Assembly: GCF_042139015.1 (NCBI RefSeq)
Contig: NZ_JBHIKY010000044.1
Coordinates: 1 to 12,082 of the forward strand
Direction of reading: 5' to 3'
Length of the DNA: 12,082 nt
Source of the DNA: JBHIKY01 sp042139015
GTDB taxonomy: Bacteria > Bacillota > Bacilli > Bacillales > Marinococcaceae
Shown here: piece by piece, positions 1 to 7,051 of the stretch
How positions within the stretch are numbered: the stretch's first letter is position 1
How the letters are laid out: every line of letters starts with the position of its first letter
The notes under the pieces: model-generated
Database searches by the model: none
Seen by the model: only the letters and a program-made list of their open reading frames with translations
What the model was told of the DNA's origin: nothing
Program-made: the position numbers and the translations under genes

Positions 1-9
1 TGAAAAAGA

Positions 10-33
10 CTAGAAAACAATTTTGTTTTCTAG
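10..33. repeat. Perfect inverted repeat, 11-bp arms, 2-nt centre
   Basis: CTAGAAAACAA (10-20) is the exact reverse complement of TTGTTTTCTAG (23-33), with only TT between them. The near-palindrome could be a protein-binding site, a terminator-like hairpin for a gene ending before the window, or part of an IS end. There is no U-run directly after it on either strand, so a classical intrinsic terminator is not clearly supported. Confidence 0.6.
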
Positions 34-148
34 CCAAAAATCGTATTTTATCGGGTACTTTTTCAGCAGCCTCGCTGCTCTTCCCACTGGAGTCTTCGGA
101 CTTGTCCCCTGCTATCTTCTATTTAGGATACTACTTTTTCTATAAAAA

Positions 149-168
149 GGGGCTTTTGCTACAGCCCC
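149..168 (-). terminator. Hairpin with T-rich tail on the minus strand
   Basis: GGGGCT (149-154) pairs with AGCCCC (163-168) around an 8-nt loop. Read on the minus strand, the hairpin is followed by TTTTTATAG, as in an intrinsic terminator. It lies beyond the yhbH terminator and could be a backup terminator for minus-strand transcripts, or simply the terminal repeat of the putative IS end. Confidence 0.45.
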
Positions 169-235
169 ATCTATTTAGGCCCACCATCCATAGAGCCAAT
201 CCGCATTCAAAATCCAAAATTGTTTATCAAATATA

Positions 236-263
236 AAAACTGACCCCGTTAAGAGTCAGTTTT
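236..263 (-). terminator. Intrinsic terminator of yhbH
   Basis: AAAACTGAC (236-244) pairs perfectly with GTCAGTTTT (255-263) around a 10-nt loop. On the minus strand the arm ends in TTTT followed by ATATTTG, only 7 nt after the yhbH stop codon, so it is well placed to end the yhbH transcript. Confidence 0.8.
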
Positions 264-270
264 ATCTCGA

Positions 271-1443
271 TTATACTTCGGCTAGATTGTTTTCATTATT
301 TGAAAAAAACCACTTGAGTGCCTGAAAGACATCGCCTTTTTGTTTAAGCACGTAATACCGGAACCGTTCATCTTCTAAATTTCGGTAAGCCTGCATCAGC
401 GTAGAGTGTCTTTGGTATTGATTTACTTCAGCATAGCCTACCATACTTGAAGCTTCCATCAATTCTTCCATATATCCGAGACACCGGTGATTGTCTGAGG
501 CCAAATTATCTCCATCTGAGAAATGGAATGGATAAATATTATAAAGCCTTGGATGGTACTTTTGCTGAATCACTTCTAAAGCTTTCTGATAAGCTGAGGA
601 ACAAATTGTACCTCCACTTTCTCCTTTAGAAAAGAAATCATTTTCACTGACCACTTTAGCCTCGGTATGATGTGCTATAAATTCAATCTCCACTGATTCA
701 TATTTCGTTCTTAAAAACCGGACCATCCAAAAAAAGAAGCTGCGAGCCATAAACTTTTCCCATCTGCCCATCGAGCCTGAAGTGTCCATCATTGCCAGAA
801 CAACTGCCTTTGATTCTGGTTTGATTTTTTCATTCCAGGTTTTAAATCGTAAATCATCGTTATAAATCGGGATCAGGCCAGGTCTTCCTTCCAGAGCATT
901 CCTTTTAATAGCAGATAATATCGTTCTTCTTTTATCAATATTGCCCATCAGCCCTTTTTTGCGAACATCATTAAACTCAATATCTTCAATTAGCAGCGTG
1001 TCTTCTTCTTTTTGCTGTAAATTTGGAAGCGACATTTCACTAAACAGCATTTGTTCTAATTCAAGAATGGAAACCTCTGCCTCATAGTAATCTTCGCCTG
1101 CCTTATCTCCTGGTTTATTGCCGGTTCCCGGTTTCTGGCCTGCTCCAGCAGGCTCTCTTGCGATAACATCTCCCTCTTCGCTCGTCCCGTCTCCTTGTCC
1201 TGTATATTTATTGTTTTCTGTATTGTATCTAATTTTATATTCATCGACAGAACGAATCGGGATCTTCACCACATCTTTACCGTTGGACATAATGATATTT
1301 TCTTCGGTAATCAAATCAGGCAGATTCTTTTTGATTGCTTCCTGAACTTTTTCCTGATGACGCCTTTGATCCTGGTAGCCTTTCCGGTGAAGAGACCAAT
1401 TTTCCCGGGATACAACAAAATGATGACGTTTATTATCTGACAC
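271..1443 (-). CDS. yhbH: Sporulation protein YhbH (UPF0229 / VWA-like domain)
   Basis: A 390-residue protein of the YhbH/YeaH family. In spore formers it is encoded with prkA (and elsewhere spoVR), is made in the mother cell during sporulation and is needed for normal spore formation; its biochemical role is unknown. The N-terminal half is basic, with a Gly/Pro-rich linker (residues about 81-117). The C-terminal half is a von Willebrand A-like domain with the MIDAS motif DTSGSMG at 220-226, and FSDGDN at 308-313 in the second half of that domain. The start is GTG at 1443, preceded by a strong GGGGGGAG Shine-Dalgarno about 5 nt away. A small hydrophobic ORF overlaps the start by 11 nt. In B. 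subtilis yhbH directly follows prkA; here a signal peptidase gene lies between them. SpoVR is not in this window. Confidence 0.93.
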   Translation of the reverse strand: MSDNKRHHFVVSRENWSLHRKGYQDQRRHQEKVQEAIKKNLPDLITEENIIMSNGKDVVKIPIRSVDEYKIRYNTENNKYTGQGDGTSEEGDVIAREPAGAGQKPGTGNKPGDKAGEDYYEAEVSILELEQMLFSEMSLPNLQQKEEDTLLIEDIEFNDVRKKGLMGNIDKRRTILSAIKRNALEGRPGLIPIYNDDLRFKTWNEKIKPESKAVVLAMMDTSGSMGRWEKFMARSFFFWMVRFLRTKYESVEIEFIAHHTEAKVVSENDFFSKGESGGTICSSAYQKALEVIQQKYHPRLYNIYPFHFSDGDNLASDNHRCLGYMEELMEASSMVGYAEVNQYQRHSTLMQAYRNLEDERFRYYVLKQKGDVFQALKWFFSNNENNLAEV

Positions 1444-1635
1444 CGTCTCCCCCCTCTTCCTGTGCCTGAATCCATCGTTTCTTTATCCTATGCGAGAGAG
1501 ACAAGATAGTTGCAATAAAATAAGATATACCTGCGATCTGAAGCAAAGAAAAACTTATGCTCCAGCTTGCCCAAATGGTGAGATAAGAAGAAACAGAGAT
1601 TTTAAAAGGAAATAATATAGCAGCTCGGTCAACAT
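1433..1635 (-). pseudogene. Small membrane-protein ORF, frameshifted (decayed or recoded), overlapping yhbH start
   Basis: Read on the minus strand, ATG at 1635 opens 26 codons (MLTELLYYFLLK..., stop at 1557-1555). A second frame (-1) open from 1648 to 1433 encodes 71 codons without an ATG or GTG start. Its later part contains hydrophobic stretches (…SLLQIAGISYFIATILSLS…), then the basic segment HRIKKRW and an acidic tail QEEGGDG, the layout of a membrane protein C-terminus. Joining the frames at the heptamer T-TTA-AAA (1606-1600) gives a 67-residue membrane protein. Its stop overlaps the yhbH GTG by 11 nt, as in translational coupling. I do not recognise the family. Explanations include a frameshift mutation, a homopolymer sequencing error, a -1 programmed frameshift, or chance in T-rich DNA. 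The start has only a weak SD (AGAGAG). Confidence 0.3.
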
Positions 1636-1701
1636 ACTCTCTGAAGAATTAATAACACTTCTAATTTCCTGTTTCGAAGAAAATCCTCACGATAATAAAC
1701 T

Positions 1702-1743
1702 GACCCCCAAAATTCAGATTTGTTAGTCTGACTTTTGGGGGTC
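1702..1743 (-). terminator. Long hairpin downstream of the signal peptidase gene
   Basis: GACCCCCAAAA (1702-1712) pairs with TTTTGGGGGTC (1733-1743). The stem continues, after one mismatch, with TCAGA (1714-1718) and TCTGA (1727-1731), leaving an 8-nt loop. It lies about 90 nt after the signal peptidase stop. The downstream tail on the minus strand (AGTTTATTAT) is only moderately T-rich, so termination may be partial and yhbH could still receive some readthrough. On the plus strand no gene needs it. Confidence 0.65.
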
Positions 1744-1833
1744 GGATCATAAATTCTTCATTTATATTTTAAAATAACTTCATTCGTTCGATTAGGCTGG
1801 AAAATGAGTTTACCTTTGCTGGATATGGTTTTC

Positions 1834-2385
1834 CTACTGGATAAGTGTAAATTCACTTATCGGCCAGTATCTGATATTCGCTTTCCCTACTACTTCTTCA
1901 ATTGGAATAAAACTTAATTGCCTGCTGTCCATACTATTTTGTCTGTTATCACCGAGTACAAAAATGTGACCTGCAGGAACTGTTTCACTTCCGGTTAATT
2001 CCTCAAGCGTGAAATCCTCTGTTAATATTCCTCCGCCCGCTTCCTCTTTGTATCGCTCTAAATATTGCTCATCCTGAGGCTCATCATTAATATATAAAAC
2101 ATCATCTTCATATCGGATTGTATCTCCCGGAAGACCGATAACTCTTTTAATGTAGTCCGATTCTTCATCCGCATGAAAAACAATGAGATCATAACGATCC
2201 GGCTGTTCAAATTCATAACCAATTTTATTAATAATTAATCGTTCCCCATCTTCAATCGTCGGCATCATTGATTCACCGTGAACCATATAGTTCGCGAAGA
2301 AAAAAGTACGTACTACAAGTACAATCAAAATGACGACAGCGAACGTTTTAATCCAGTCCCAGATCTCGCGCGCTATGTTGTTCAT
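1834..2385 (-). CDS. lepB: Type I signal peptidase (SipS/SipT-like, single TM)
   Basis: A 183-residue membrane serine peptidase that cleaves signal peptides from secreted preproteins on the outer face of the membrane; the length is typical of Bacillus Sip proteins. One N-terminal transmembrane segment covers about residues 12-32. Signature boxes are in order: SMMPTI at 39-44 with catalytic Ser39, YIKRVIGLPGD at 78-88 with the general-base Lys80, and GDNRQNSMDSR at 145-155. The start ATG has a GGAGGAG SD 6 nt upstream. The gene sits between prkA and yhbH with a hairpin on each side, so it is probably its own transcription unit. Bacillaceae usually carry several sip paralogues, so the exact symbol is not certain; whether this copy serves general secretion or sporulation cannot be told from the sequence. 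Confidence 0.95.
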   Translation of the reverse strand: MNNIAREIWDWIKTFAVVILIVLVVRTFFFANYMVHGESMMPTIEDGERLIINKIGYEFEQPDRYDLIVFHADEESDYIKRVIGLPGDTIRYEDDVLYINDEPQDEQYLERYKEEAGGGILTEDFTLEELTGSETVPAGHIFVLGDNRQNSMDSRQLSFIPIEEVVGKANIRYWPISEFTLIQ

Positions 2386-2408
2386 TGACTCTCCTCCATT
2401 TCTCGTCT

Positions 2409-2439
2409 ATTATAATGTATCACTCCTTAAAAAAAACAA
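2409..2439 (-). promoter_or_regulatory. Candidate promoter for the signal peptidase gene
   Basis: On the minus strand a perfect TATAAT (2414-2409) lies 24 nt upstream of the start codon, with TTGTTT (2439-2434) as a possible -35, spaced 19 nt, somewhat longer than ideal. The -10 is convincing and the -35 is not. It follows directly after the prkA terminator, in keeping with an independent transcript. Confidence 0.5.
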
Positions 2440-2477
2440 CAATTATTTGTGCAGTAATTCATTAATATTTTACAATT

Positions 2478-2508
2478 AAAAAGACCCCGTTTTTTCAGGG
2501 GTCTTTTT
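2478..2508 (-). terminator. Bidirectional-type terminator after prkA
   Basis: AAAAAGACCCC (2478-2488) pairs with GGGGTCTTTTT (2498-2508) around a 9-nt loop. On the minus strand it starts 10 nt after the prkA stop and ends in TTTTT-AATT. The flanking A and T runs make it symmetrical, so it could also work on plus-strand transcripts, although none is evident here. Confidence 0.88.
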
Positions 2509-2517
2509 GTATAATTA

Positions 2518-4413
2518 TCAGCGGTTTAAAAGGCTTCCGACATAACGCAGCAGGTCATTGGCTGAAACTGAATTGTACCCATGTTCATCGATTAATCGTG
2601 CAATAACTTCATTAACCTTTTTCAATTGTGATTCATCAGGTGTTTTTGTAGATGTGGTGATTTTCACTACGTCCTTCAAATCTGCAAACAGTTTTTTCTG
2701 AATAGCTTCCTTCAAGCGTTCGTGGGAGTTATAGTTGAATTTTTTTCCTTTCCTTGCATAGGCGGAAATTCGAATTAGTATTTCTTCCCGGAAGGCACGT
2801 TTGGCATTTTCAGAAATACCGATTTGTTCTTCGATGGAACGCATCAGTTTCTCATCCGGACTCATTTCTTCCCCTGTTAATGGATCCATCAATTTATTTT
2901 TATTACAGTAGGCTTCTACATTATCCAGATAATTGTCCATTAACGTCTTAGCGGACTCTTCATAGGAATAGACAAAGGCCTTTTGAACTTCTCGCTTCGC
3001 TGCATCGTCATATTGCTTTCTTGCGACAGATATAAAGTCCATGTACCGTTCCTTATCCTCTTTCGAAATTGAAGCATGCTGATCGAGACCATCTTTTAAT
3101 GAGCGCAGGACGTCCAGTGCATTAATTGAATGAACTTCTTTTCGTATAATAGCGGAGGAAATCCGGTTTATTACATAACGGGGGTCAATTCCGTTCATTC
3201 CTTCATCATGAAATTCTTTTTTCAATTCGTCTATATCCTGTTCTTTAAATCCTTCAATTTCTTCTCCGTCGTACAGCTTTAGTTTCTTAATAAGATCAAT
3301 AGTTTGTTTTTTCGGCTCCTTCAATCGTGTCAATATAGAAAAAACTGCTGCAGTTCTTAAGGCATGAGGTGCAATATGCACGTGGCCCATGTCGCTGTCC
3401 TTAATCATTTTTTCATATATTCTCTCTTCTTCGGACACTTTTAGATTATAAGGTACCTTCATGACAATAATTCTGGAATGAAGAGCTTCGTTTTTCTTAT
3501 TTGAAATGAATGATTTATACTCCGCTTCGTTTGTATGGGCTACAATAAGTTCGTCAGCTGAAATTAATGCAAATCTGCCAGCTTTGAAATTCCCTTCCTG
3601 AGTCAGCGAAAGCAGGTGCCACAAAAACTTTTCATCACATTTAAGCATCTCTTGAAATTCCATCATGCCCCTGTTCGCTTTATTCAACTCACCGTCAAAT
3701 CGATAGGCACGCGGATCTGACTCTGAACCATACTGAGCAATAGTTGAAAAATCAATACTTCCTGTTAGGTCTGCAATGTCCTGGGACTTAGGGTCTGACG
3801 GGCTGAAGGTTCCAATTCCTACCCGTTTATCTTCAGAGAAAAAGATTCTTTCTATCATGACGTTTTCAATCCGGTTATCAAATTCTTTTTCGAGTCTCAT
3901 CACATTCAAAGGAGAGAGATGCCCTTCTATTTTTATCCCATACTCATGCTTAAACTCATCGCGAAGATGAGGAGGAATTAGGTGAAGAGGATCCTCATGC
4001 ATCGGACATCCTTCGATCGCATACACAGCCCCTGCATCAGTTCTTGAATACTGTTCGAGGCCGCGTTTTAACATCGTGACAATAGTTGATTTCCCACCAC
4101 TTACAGGACCCATTAATAATAATATTCTCTTCCGCACATCCAGCCTTCTTGCTGCAGAATGGAAGTATTCTTCTATCAGCTTTTCCAGCGCTTCTTCAAG
4201 ACCGAAAATGTCTTTTCCAAAAAATTTATACATCTTATGTGAATCACGTTCTATTACCCCGGCATCTTTTATCATGTTATAAACTCTTGAATGGGCTGTC
4301 TGAGCGATATGCGGATTTTCTCGTACAAGCTCAAGATACTCTCTAAAAGTACCGCGCCATTTTAAATTTTCCTCTTCTTCTCTAAATTCTCTTATTTTAT
4401 GAATAATACTCAT
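2518..4413 (-). CDS. prkA: PrkA, AAA+ serine kinase/ATPase of sporulation
   Basis: A 631-residue cytoplasmic protein of the PrkA (YeaG) family. The N-terminal AAA+ core has the Walker A motif GPVSGGKST at 102-110, and the C-terminal third (about 390-631) corresponds to the PrkA C-terminal domain, described in the family as related to eukaryotic-type kinase folds. In B. subtilis it is expressed in the mother cell under SigE and supports sporulation; both protein-kinase and ATP-dependent protease activities have been claimed for it, so the molecular role is not settled. The length is full for the family and no break is seen. The ATG start is preceded by GGGGAGG with a 9-nt spacer. It is divergent from a class A penicillin-binding protein across a 153-bp gap, and its usual partner yhbH lies downstream. 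Confidence 0.96.
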   Translation of the reverse strand: MSIIHKIREFREEEENLKWRGTFREYLELVRENPHIAQTAHSRVYNMIKDAGVIERDSHKMYKFFGKDIFGLEEALEKLIEEYFHSAARRLDVRKRILLLMGPVSGGKSTIVTMLKRGLEQYSRTDAGAVYAIEGCPMHEDPLHLIPPHLRDEFKHEYGIKIEGHLSPLNVMRLEKEFDNRIENVMIERIFFSEDKRVGIGTFSPSDPKSQDIADLTGSIDFSTIAQYGSESDPRAYRFDGELNKANRGMMEFQEMLKCDEKFLWHLLSLTQEGNFKAGRFALISADELIVAHTNEAEYKSFISNKKNEALHSRIIVMKVPYNLKVSEEERIYEKMIKDSDMGHVHIAPHALRTAAVFSILTRLKEPKKQTIDLIKKLKLYDGEEIEGFKEQDIDELKKEFHDEGMNGIDPRYVINRISSAIIRKEVHSINALDVLRSLKDGLDQHASISKEDKERYMDFISVARKQYDDAAKREVQKAFVYSYEESAKTLMDNYLDNVEAYCNKNKLMDPLTGEEMSPDEKLMRSIEEQIGISENAKRAFREEILIRISAYARKGKKFNYNSHERLKEAIQKKLFADLKDVVKITTSTKTPDESQLKKVNEVIARLIDEHGYNSVSANDLLRYVGSLLNR

Positions 4414-4478
4414 TAATCAGATCCTCCCCTTTTCAGAACTTGGGATGCGTGTGAATCCTTTCTAAGTTCTTTACTTCA

Positions 4479-4507
4479 AGTCTATGCTCTAAAAAAAGGA
4501 ACATAAC
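4479..4507 (-). promoter_or_regulatory. Candidate SigE-type promoter of prkA
   Basis: On the minus strand GTTATGTT (4507-4500) and CATAGACT (4486-4479) are 13 nt apart, about 65 nt before the prkA start. The -10 matches the CATA-N3-T pattern of mother-cell SigE promoters; the -35 is a partial match. Known SigE control of prkA in B. subtilis makes it plausible, but the match was judged by eye. Confidence 0.35.
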
Positions 4508-4566
4508 TGCTTGATTTATCCGATATAAAAAGGGACACCATAATTTCCGGAGAAAGCAGGATTTTA

Positions 4567-6426
4567 ATGAAAATTGCTACTGGATATATTTGTATTTCCC
4601 TATTAATATCTGTTTTCGCACTTTTATTTTCTGGATTCATGGGCGAAGCAGGTGAATTAAAAACACTCAATGGAATTTTGGACGATGAAATAGATGTTGA
4701 TTCGTCAGCTATGCCTTCAAACAGCTATCTATACGATAAAAACGGCGAGATTTTTTCTGAAATTCATTATGAACAAAACCGCCGATATCTCTCCTTTGAA
4801 CGAATTCCTCATACAGTTATCAATGCTTTTTTGTCTACCGAAGATCAGCACTTTTATGAACATGAAGGGGTCGATGCCTCAGCCATTGCTCGTGCATTGA
4901 TGGTAAACGCCAGTTCCGGAGAAATTGAAGAGGGGGCAAGCACTATCACTCAACAGGTGGCAAGAAATTTATATTTATCTAATGAACGTTCCTATAACCG
5001 GAAATTAAGTGAATTACTCCATTCTTATCAGCTGGAAAAGGAATTTTCGAAAAAAGAGATTTTAGAGATGTATGTGAATAGTATTTACTTTCATAATGGT
5101 GTTTATGGCTTTGAAACAGCAAGTGTTTACTACTTTGGAAAAACTGCTGTTGAGCTGAGCCTCGGCGAAATTGCCTTTCTTGCTGCAATTCCTGCTAACC
5201 CATCCCACTATGATCCATTACTAAATAAAGAAAATACTACTGAGCGTCAAGAATGGATTCTTTTAAAAATGGAGGAAACAAATACTATTACGGAAAAAGA
5301 AAAATATTCTGCTCTACAAGAAACCATCGAGCTTCAAGTATCAGAAATGCCTGATTTATATCCTGATTATGCTCATTTCATCGAGGCAGAATTAAAACAG
5401 CTCATCGCATCCGAGGAAGGATATACAGAACAGCTCGTAAATGCGGAGGAAGACGCGAGAAGTGAAATTTCAGCAGCTTTGGAAGAAAAAACAAGAGAGG
5501 TGCTAGCATCAGGTATTCATATTGAAACATATTTATATCCTGAAGCCCAAGAGAAAGTCATACAACAAACAACGGATACTTTACATCAGTTTCAACTGCA
5601 GGGAGCGTCCGTTGTTATCAATCATGCAGCCGGCCGAGTTGCTGCAGTAAGTGGTGGAGCAGGATATGAGAAATATGAATTCCATCGAGCCTTTCAGGCC
5701 TATCGTCAGCCTGGGTCAGCTATTAAACCACTTCTTGTATTCGGACCATATCTTAACGAATTTGAAGCTTCAATTGCCGATAAAATCAGCACTGACAAAT
5801 TTTGCAGCAGCAGCTACTGCCCATCTAATGCTGGAGGAGTTACATACGGTAATGTTGATCTGTCCTCTGCATTTGCAAACTCGTATAATACAGCAGCAGT
5901 AAGACTCCTGGATAAAACAGGCATCGACACTTCATTTTCTTATTTAGATAGGTTTGACTTTTCAGCTGTTACTGCCCAGGATCATAGTTATCCGGCTGCA
6001 TTAGGAGGTTTTTCCGAAGGTGTTACACCACTTGAGTTAACAAAAGCGTATACTGTTTTCTCAAATAATGGAGTTTATATACCTCCACGGGGGATTAAGA
6101 AAGTTACAGACACAGATGGTAATGTTTTATATGAATGGAAAAACACCAGTTCCGCTGTCTGGACTGAAGAAACCAATAACAAACTGAGAATAATGTTAAC
6201 AACTGTAATGACAGAAGGAACTGGCAAAGCAGGTTATTTAAATGAAAGTGCGGGAGGAAAAACGGGGACTACGAATGATTATCAGGATCTGTGGTTTGTC
6301 GGGTTTAACGATCGCTATACGACCGGAATCTGGCTTGGCCAGGACCAGCCTGCATCTATTCAGGAACAAAGCGGACGTCAGCCTCACTTGAAATTGTGGA
6401 AATCCATAATGGAGGATTTACCTTAA
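4567..6426 (+). CDS. Class A penicillin-binding protein (GT51 glycosyltransferase + transpeptidase)
   Basis: A 619-residue bifunctional peptidoglycan synthase that polymerises lipid II and cross-links peptides outside the membrane. An N-terminal signal anchor covers about 4-24, with only a tiny cytoplasmic tail. The GT51 domain (about 60-230) has EDQHFYEHEG at 92-101 with the catalytic Glu92, GASTITQQVARNLYL at 123-137, and KKEILEMYVNSIYF at 162-175. The transpeptidase domain (about 340-600) has SAIK at 384-387 (nucleophile Ser384), SYN at 439-441 and KTGT at 565-568. All motifs are intact. The size and layout resemble the PbpF/PbpG group used in spore wall synthesis, but I cannot assign an orthologue. 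Divergence from prkA fits a sporulation context by inference. Two cysteines (413 and 418) lie close to the active site in the extracytoplasmic domain. The start ATG has AGG 6 nt upstream; the SD is weak for this window. Confidence 0.95.
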   Translation: MKIATGYICISLLISVFALLFSGFMGEAGELKTLNGILDDEIDVDSSAMPSNSYLYDKNGEIFSEIHYEQNRRYLSFERIPHTVINAFLSTEDQHFYEHEGVDASAIARALMVNASSGEIEEGASTITQQVARNLYLSNERSYNRKLSELLHSYQLEKEFSKKEILEMYVNSIYFHNGVYGFETASVYYFGKTAVELSLGEIAFLAAIPANPSHYDPLLNKENTTERQEWILLKMEETNTITEKEKYSALQETIELQVSEMPDLYPDYAHFIEAELKQLIASEEGYTEQLVNAEEDARSEISAALEEKTREVLASGIHIETYLYPEAQEKVIQQTTDTLHQFQLQGASVVINHAAGRVAAVSGGAGYEKYEFHRAFQAYRQPGSAIKPLLVFGPYLNEFEASIADKISTDKFCSSSYCPSNAGGVTYGNVDLSSAFANSYNTAAVRLLDKTGIDTSFSYLDRFDFSAVTAQDHSYPAALGGFSEGVTPLELTKAYTVFSNNGVYIPPRGIKKVTDTDGNVLYEWKNTSSAVWTEETNNKLRIMLTTVMTEGTGKAGYLNESAGGKTGTTNDYQDLWFVGFNDRYTTGIWLGQDQPASIQEQSGRQPHLKLWKSIMEDLP

Positions 6427-6435
6427 TTGTGTATA

Positions 6436-6993
6436 TTATATTGGCAGACTGGCCATAAAGCTGTTATACAACCGGGCTGCTGCATATGCTACCGCGAGAA
6501 TAAACACGCACCAAAAGGACATGTGAAACATCACCATCCCAAACATGCCTGCCCCGGACATGGAGTCTCCAACTTTGTAGACAAAGAAAATAAAATACAT
6601 AAAACTGCCTCCGGCAAACACGACTGCAATACCTGGCGGGAATGTAATAAAAAGCAGTGAAGTAAGTCCTCCAATTAAATAAATCCAGGAGCCTCCCCGG
6701 ACTTTGCGAAGAACCTCTCCTTCCACATCATTGGAGAAAAACAACAATGACAATTCCATCATTGTATCAGCAATAAGTTTTAAAGCAGAGAACACCATAA
6801 AAAAAGAGAGCATCAATAAAAACAAAAACGTAAGCTTAATACCTGTTTCACTGAAAAATTCCAGCATGCCCGAATATATACCGATCGTATCCAGCCATTG
6901 TGAAATATGAGCTTCCGCTGCAATTGATAAAGACAAACTGAATAATAAGATAGATAAGATCGGAAAATGACTCGTTAAATATGTATTTTTCAT
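6436..6993 (-). CDS. DUF5366 (YufK-like) integral membrane protein
   Basis: A 185-residue hydrophobic protein with about five membrane-spanning stretches (approximately residues 7-26, 48-75, 99-118, 120-138 and 150-173) and a conserved-looking middle segment LKLIADTMMELSLLFFS (72-88) followed by a charged loop. Length and pattern match the YufK/DUF5366 family of Bacillaceae, whose function is unknown. The ATG start has GGTGA 6 nt upstream. It converges on the penicillin-binding protein with only 9 bp between stop codons and no terminator, so opposing transcripts probably overlap. Upstream, the terminator of the monooxygenase gene is only 28 nt from the start, leaving little room for a separate promoter; readthrough past that hairpin is likely. 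Confidence 0.8.
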   Translation of the reverse strand: MKNTYLTSHFPILSILLFSLSLSIAAEAHISQWLDTIGIYSGMLEFFSETGIKLTFLFLLMLSFFMVFSALKLIADTMMELSLLFFSNDVEGEVLRKVRGGSWIYLIGGLTSLLFITFPPGIAVVFAGGSFMYFIFFVYKVGDSMSGAGMFGMVMFHMSFWCVFILAVAYAAARLYNSFMASLPI

Positions 6994-7021
6994 TTTATAT
7001 CACCAATTCTTAGGATAAGAA

Positions 7022-7046
7022 GGCTGCCAACCCGAAATTGGCAGCC
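7022..7046 (-). terminator. Terminator-like hairpin after the monooxygenase gene
   Basis: GGCTGCCAA (7022-7030) pairs exactly with TTGGCAGCC (7038-7046) around a 7-nt loop. On the minus strand the tail is TTCTTATCCT, a moderate T-tract. It begins 5 nt after the monooxygenase stop and sits before the DUF5366 gene, so it may act as a partial terminator between the two. Confidence 0.75.
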
Positions 7047-7051
7047 GGTGT

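Larger units (their letters stand above)
1..168. mobile_element. Possible right end of an insertion sequence or MITE, no transposase in window
   Basis: No ORF with recognisable protein character lies here. The stretch has two strong hairpins (10-33 and 149-168) separated by the segment around 66-106, which contains the short repeat GCAGCCTCGCTGC and the string CCACTGGAGTCTTCGGA. Non-coding tails of this kind are common beside transposase genes in Bacillaceae genomes, and the motif GGGGCTGTAGCAAAAG, read on the minus strand from 168, resembles terminal inverted repeats of IS1182-like elements. That resemblance is from memory and not demonstrated. The transposase, if any, would lie before position 1. 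A 9-bp direct repeat CTATTTAGG (119-127 and 171-179) is also present, but its spacing does not fit a simple target duplication of the whole stretch. Confidence 0.3.

Noticed and set aside
119..179. CTATTTAGG direct repeats as a target-site duplication
   Set aside because: They enclose only 43 bp with no matching terminal repeats; too little to name an element, so only mentioned as an oddity.
6427..6660. Plus-strand ORF of 77 aa rich in His and Cys, directly after the penicillin-binding protein
   Set aside because: It lies antisense to the convincing DUF5366 membrane gene. Its composition reflects reading that gene backwards; it has no SD and no known motif.
7022..7046. Possible riboswitch leader for the DUF5366 gene
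   Set aside because: Only one simple hairpin is present and the leader is too short for any known aptamer; a terminator of the upstream gene is the simpler reading.
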